Origin: Gyrodactylus bullatarudis
Lineage: Eukaryota > Platyhelminthes > Monogenea > Gyrodactylidea > Gyrodactylidae
Length of the DNA stretch: 64,000 nt
Direction of reading: 5' to 3'
Assembly: GCA_012064415.1 (NCBI GenBank)
Contig: SSNU01000005.1
Location: 121,362-185,361, forward strand
A program made the translations under genes and the position numbers. Under the pieces are notes generated by a model, which searched no databases, had not been told where the DNA came from, and was given only the letters and a program-made list of their open reading frames with translations. Of this stretch, positions 60,400-64,000 are shown in pieces (the stretch's first letter is position 1; each line of letters opens with the position of its first letter).

Positions 60400-61530
60400 T
60401 GAAATAGTAAGGTTGAATGAGGCTGTCCCACAGTGTCCCAGGCCTATGCTGTCATAAAGCTACCTTAAGTTTAGTTCCCAATGCTAAAAAAGTCTTTGTC
60501 CCACAAAGGCGTATGACATATTCTCTTTAAGACAAAATTAAGGCCGAGTTAGATAAGTTAATCGAACAGTGTATATATCCTGAAATCCATTAAAGTGATT
60601 ATGCCGCCCCCATTATATAGTTCAGAAGAAAGACGGTACACTAAGAATCTGTGCAGATAATTTACGGATCTAAATGAGCAGCTATTAGACCATGTCTATA
60701 ATCTTCCCTCAAGGCAGGATATTTTTGCAAAAATTCCCTAGACTCTAGACTTATCTACAGCCTTCCTTCAAATCGAGCTTGACGAAATGTCTGTAAAATT
60801 AATGGCAATCAACACTAGATGGGGCCTGTACCAAAGTAACAGACTCAAATATGGAGTAAAACCTGCACCCAAAATTTTTCAACACATCATAGATCTCATA
60901 CTCAAAGGAGTACCACGCACCCAAGCGTACATAGATGATATCCTCATTTGGGATTCAGACATCGAAAGTCTTTGGCACACAACGCACAAGGTAATTGAAA
61001 AACTAACCGGTGCAGGACTAAAATTGAATTTGTCCAAGTGCGAATTCTCCAAACCCAGGTAGAATACTTAGGCTGCATTTTAGACCAAAACGGTCGCAAG
61101 CCAAACCCTAATAAAGTAGAAGATCTTCTCTCCCTCCCAAGTCGGTAGAGTTGATGTCATTCCTGGGATTAGTAAACTTTTTCGCCTCATTCATGAAAAA
61201 TTTACATCGTTTCAAAGAGTCAATGAGACACTTACTCAAGCCAAATACGAGGTTCAAATGGACTGCCGAATGTGGTGACAACTTCAACAAGATCAAGGCT
61301 ACATTAGCTTCATGTTCCCAATTAGCATTCTATGATCCTGAATTACCAAACACAGTAGCAGCCGATGCCTCAGCAAAGGGTATTGAAGCTGTACTTATGC
61401 AACAATATGCAGATTAGGGGTTACCAATTTTCTATCTGTCCAAAAGTCTAGACACGGACCAGCAAAATTATCCCCAAATAGAAGAAGAGGGCTATGAGAA
61501 CTCGCTCACAAATGATATACAATCCCTATA
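60400..61530 (+). pseudogene. Ty3/gypsy retrotransposon remnant (reverse transcriptase and RNase H)
   Basis: Broken frames spell a gypsy-type polymerase. A block like YSL.DKIKAELDKLIEQ and KDGTLRICADN comes near 60,510-60,660. Next is ALKYGVKPAPK-type RT sequence in 60787-61062 (RLKYGVKPAPKIFQHIIDLI, then AYIDDILIWDSD, the YxDD catalytic core, and GLKLNLSKCEF). After a frameshift come EYLGCILDQNGRKPNP and FLGLVNFFASFMKNL, then the RNase H start with AADASAKGIEAVLMQQ (61151-61417). It ends with a worn NYPQIEEEGYE near 61,490. At least three frameshifts or stops make it inactive. Gag, protease, integrase and LTRs are not found. The style resembles the K02A2.6-like gypsy group; no env-type gene is present. 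Confidence 0.85.
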
Positions 61531-61576
61531 GTGAACCTTATCTATTTTTACCCTATTTATTTCCCCTAAATATTAA

Positions 61577-62303
61577 ATGTTTGAATCAACTCGACACGAA
61601 CCGCGAACTTTGAATGTCTCGCCAGAAGATGGATATATCACTATACCAGTTTCCTATCTTGAAGATATTTTAGCTGAATTGGACTTACTTCGCAATCAAC
61701 ATATCGCTAATCATAAACGAGATCAATACACTAACGTCAATCATAGTCTCCCTTACGCAAATAATAAACTAGATCCAGAAACTTTACTGGAGTCTCTCAA
61801 GCAGCTCCAGCTGAAACATCTTCTAAACCATCATACAAAGACATTGTTGCCTCCATACCTCCTGCCGTAATCTTGCCCAAATCTCATAATAGTAAACAGT
61901 CGAAACCTCAAACCTTATCTTTCAAACCTACCAACAGACCGAGATCCAATTCACTGATCGTTCATCATCAATCATCCGAACAACAATGACTACAATCCAG
62001 AAACACGCTCCGGGCTACTTAAAGTCCTACTCTACATCCAACCACAACAAATTTTCTAACTTTAACACTATCGTCAAAGGGCACAATTATCTTCCCGGAC
62101 AAATCATTCAAAATACACATAATGACTTGATCCCACACAACATTGTCCTCTGTCGAGTTCGATCAGCTGAACACAGATTCCGACTGGCATGGCTAGCCGA
62201 GAAAAAGAAAAAGGGAAAAACGACTGAAGAACTAGACGAACCACCTGTTACCCTGACGCCTATTCGCTCCGCCAGTCAATGCAACACAATCAATTCAGTC
62301 TAA
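61577..62303 (+). pseudogene. LINE ORF1, frameshifted
   Basis: Three successive frames cover one protein. 61577-61867 starts MFESTRHEPRTLNVSPEDG and has a coiled-coil-like piece (SYLEDILAELDLLRNQ). From about 61,795 the first frame is +1 open (SQAAPAETSSKPSYKDIVAS..) to 61,989. Then 61986-62303 runs to the end with GHNYLPGQIIQNTHNDLIPH and a basic AWLAEKKKKGKTTEE. No CCHC zinc knuckle is visible. It lies directly before, and overlaps by 25 bp, the endonuclease ORF, which is the usual ORF1-ORF2 layout of non-LTR retrotransposons. Confidence 0.6.
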
Positions 62304-63465
62304 TGGGACAAAAAGAAATCTTCCCCCAGCTCAAAATCCAGGAACAAATGAATCTAAAAGGTTTTTTCCCGCACTCCCCAAAAATTCTGCTATGGAGTGC
62401 GAGATCAATCCTTCCATCATTGTTTAGCTTGAAGAGATACATTATTTCCCACGCTCCAGATATTCTGATCATAACTGAATCCTGGCTCAAACCCCACCAC
62501 CTAAGCTCCAAATTCCAAATCAACAATTATCAATCCTTCCGAGCTGATAGAACTTCAAACCCTGGTGGGGGCATTATCCTATTTGTAAGTTCATGTATTA
62601 AATCAATCTCCTTTAACGAATCTCATCCAAAGGCAGATATCCTATCCAAAGTTCTAGAATTTAATGAAGCCATTATCCAAATATTTGCTATATACAACCC
62701 TCCACCTATCACAAACTTGTCTGAGCGGGACATTATGTCATTTAGTGAGTCTAATCTTTCACCGATCAGACATAAAACCGTAATTTGTGGTGATTTCAAC
62801 ATCCCCAGCTACAATCCTGACAATATCGATGTCACATCTCTACTTTTAGAACATTGCATCTCTTTGAAACTCAGACAACTTACAATTAAACCCACCAGAA
62901 AACAGTCAAATACGTATTTAGATTTGTTCTACACTGACATCACCGATTTAGAACATGTCATAGCCGAACTAGTTCATGACTCCGATCATCTCATTCTTAT
63001 TTATATGAGTACTAACAATCCCCGTTATAATGTAAACTTACCCCATTATGTAACAGACATCTCATACTTTCTTTCCCTTACCATTCCTCTTATTGATGTA
63101 CTATTTTACAATTTAACTTTTAATTTTAACCTCTTTTTGTAATCTGATATAAGCAGCTAATCGTGTATCAAAGAACTCAAAAAAAATCTGATATAATTCC
63201 CTCCCAACTACTTTTCGAGGCCTCCATTACAGGTAAATTCAAATCTAATCCTAAAGTAGCATGAAAAAAATTAACTTCCTTGCAAACAGAAAGTCCTCCA
63301 ATTCAATCAAACCTCAATGCAAATGATATTAACGACTTCTTCACAAGCGTTTATTCCAACTCTCCAAAACCTGACCCAGTTGATTGCTCCTCTGTAGTGC
63401 CTCCCAATATCTCAGCTAACAATCTAATTGACATTATTCTTAACTTCAAGTCAAATGGAAAATGA
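62279..63465 (+). pseudogene. LINE ORF2: apurinic-type endonuclease, truncated before the reverse transcriptase
   Basis: The frame 62279-63142 has the exonuclease-endonuclease-phosphatase fold motifs: KILLWSARSI (the usual catalytic Asn of WNARSI is Ser here), DILIITESWL with the metal-binding Glu, RTSNPGGGIILFV, ICGDFNIPSY, a TRKQSNTYLDLFY block and VHDSDHLIL with the catalytic His. This domain nicks target DNA. A frameshift follows. 63280-63465 then gives the pre-RT linker (NANDINDFFTSVYS, then NISANNLIDIILNF) and stops at 63465, where the sequence turns back to plain AT-rich DNA. The reverse transcriptase is missing, so the copy is truncated at its 3' side. The higher G+C contrasts with its surroundings. 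Confidence 0.85.
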
Positions 63466-64000
63466 CATTTCTCAAAATTGATTAGAAATAAAAATTTGGA
63501 CACATCCAACTTTAAAACAGTCTAGTTTTAACCCGAAATAATATTTCAGAATCAAAATGTAGGAAAGAGCAAAACTTTGAATTCTGTACTAATTTTTTAG
63601 TTAAAACGAAGATTTTCTCAAATTTCTTAATAATCAAGCTAGAATTCTGAAAAGCATATAAAACGATAGATCTTTATATGAAGGATTTTTCGAAAAATAT
63701 TTATTTTCAGCTATTTATATGATACACAATAGGAATCCAACTTCAAAACAAAAAAATATGCGCTTGAATTTTATTGGTTGAAAGTTACCTCTGCTCTCAT
63801 TGGCTAATAAAAATCATGGTTTAGGTATATATGTTAGATGCCAGATACGATTTTGACAGAGAGGGATAGAAAAAGGATACTTCACCTTTAATAATAAGAG
63901 TTGTCAATATCAAATAAGTTTCTCAAAATTAGTGTACATTTAGTGGAATGCTTAAAAAAATTACAAGAGAGTTTTACAATATTAAGAGAATAACGTTAGG
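63466..64000. other. Noncoding window end with promoter-like repeat
   Basis: 63761-63910 has ATTTTATTGGTTGAAA, CTCTCATTGGCTAA, GGTATATATGTTAG and GGATACTTCACCTTTA in order, similar in layout to 59001-59150. No coding sequence is confirmed before the window ends. Confidence 0.4.

Noticed and set aside
1..64000. CRISPR arrays, bacterial operons, prophage or organelle genes
   Set aside because: The genes are split by introns and of animal type. No array of spaced identical repeats or bacterial gene order is present.

Overview
The window reads as AT-rich nuclear DNA from a multicellular animal. The genes are split by spliceosomal introns with GT..AG ends, and they include an NMDA-type glutamate receptor homologue and an SLC6 transporter, so an animal with a nervous system is likely. 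The repeats (Penelope-like, Ty3/gypsy, LINE, Tc1/mariner and several foldback families) and many very short introns (28, 40, 40, 55, 58, 60, 63, 72 and 79 bp) fit an ecdysozoan or another small invertebrate. The sequence alone does not fix the lineage.

Positions 1 to about 40,500 are a gene-poor desert with no convincing complete host gene. It holds decayed and non-autonomous mobile DNA: a 465-bp foldback (4527-4991), a broken Penelope-like element with a GIY-YIG nuclease (about 10,290-11,510), a 449-bp element with AGGGCCTC ends (12404-12852), an element end made of TCAGTGTGTACACTGA palindromes (16178-16392), a 354-bp hairpin element (16743-17096), two members of a 9-bp-TSD foldback family (18671-19096 and 37504-38174), a diverged tandem duplication (29600-30110), a tRNA-like repeat (33669-33735) and one exon-like open segment (34981-35395).

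Positions 40,600 to 57,710 form a dense gene cluster. On the minus strand: an NMDA-receptor-like gene of which only the amino-terminal domain is found, an RGG-rich low-complexity protein, a short 87-residue protein and an intronless 782-residue protein. On the plus strand: an RBM39/CAPER-type splicing factor and an SLC6 transporter. The RGG gene and the RBM39 gene are divergent and share a 93-bp gap. RBM39 and the 87-residue gene are convergent with touching 3' ends. Two of the neighbours are RNA-binding or RNA-processing proteins by composition or homology. The receptor and transporter are membrane or secreted products of the kind used in chemical signalling.

Positions 57,710 to 64,000 hold one small two-exon secreted-protein gene (59674-60003), a decayed Ty3/gypsy reverse transcriptase/RNase H (about 60,400-61,530) and a LINE with ORF1 and an endonuclease, cut off before its reverse transcriptase (61577-63465).

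The observations I would follow first are the receptor gene that stops at the start of the ligand-binding lobe, its 28-bp intron, the palindromic-end transposon family found at both 16.2 and 40.3 kb, and the 9-bp-TSD foldback family.
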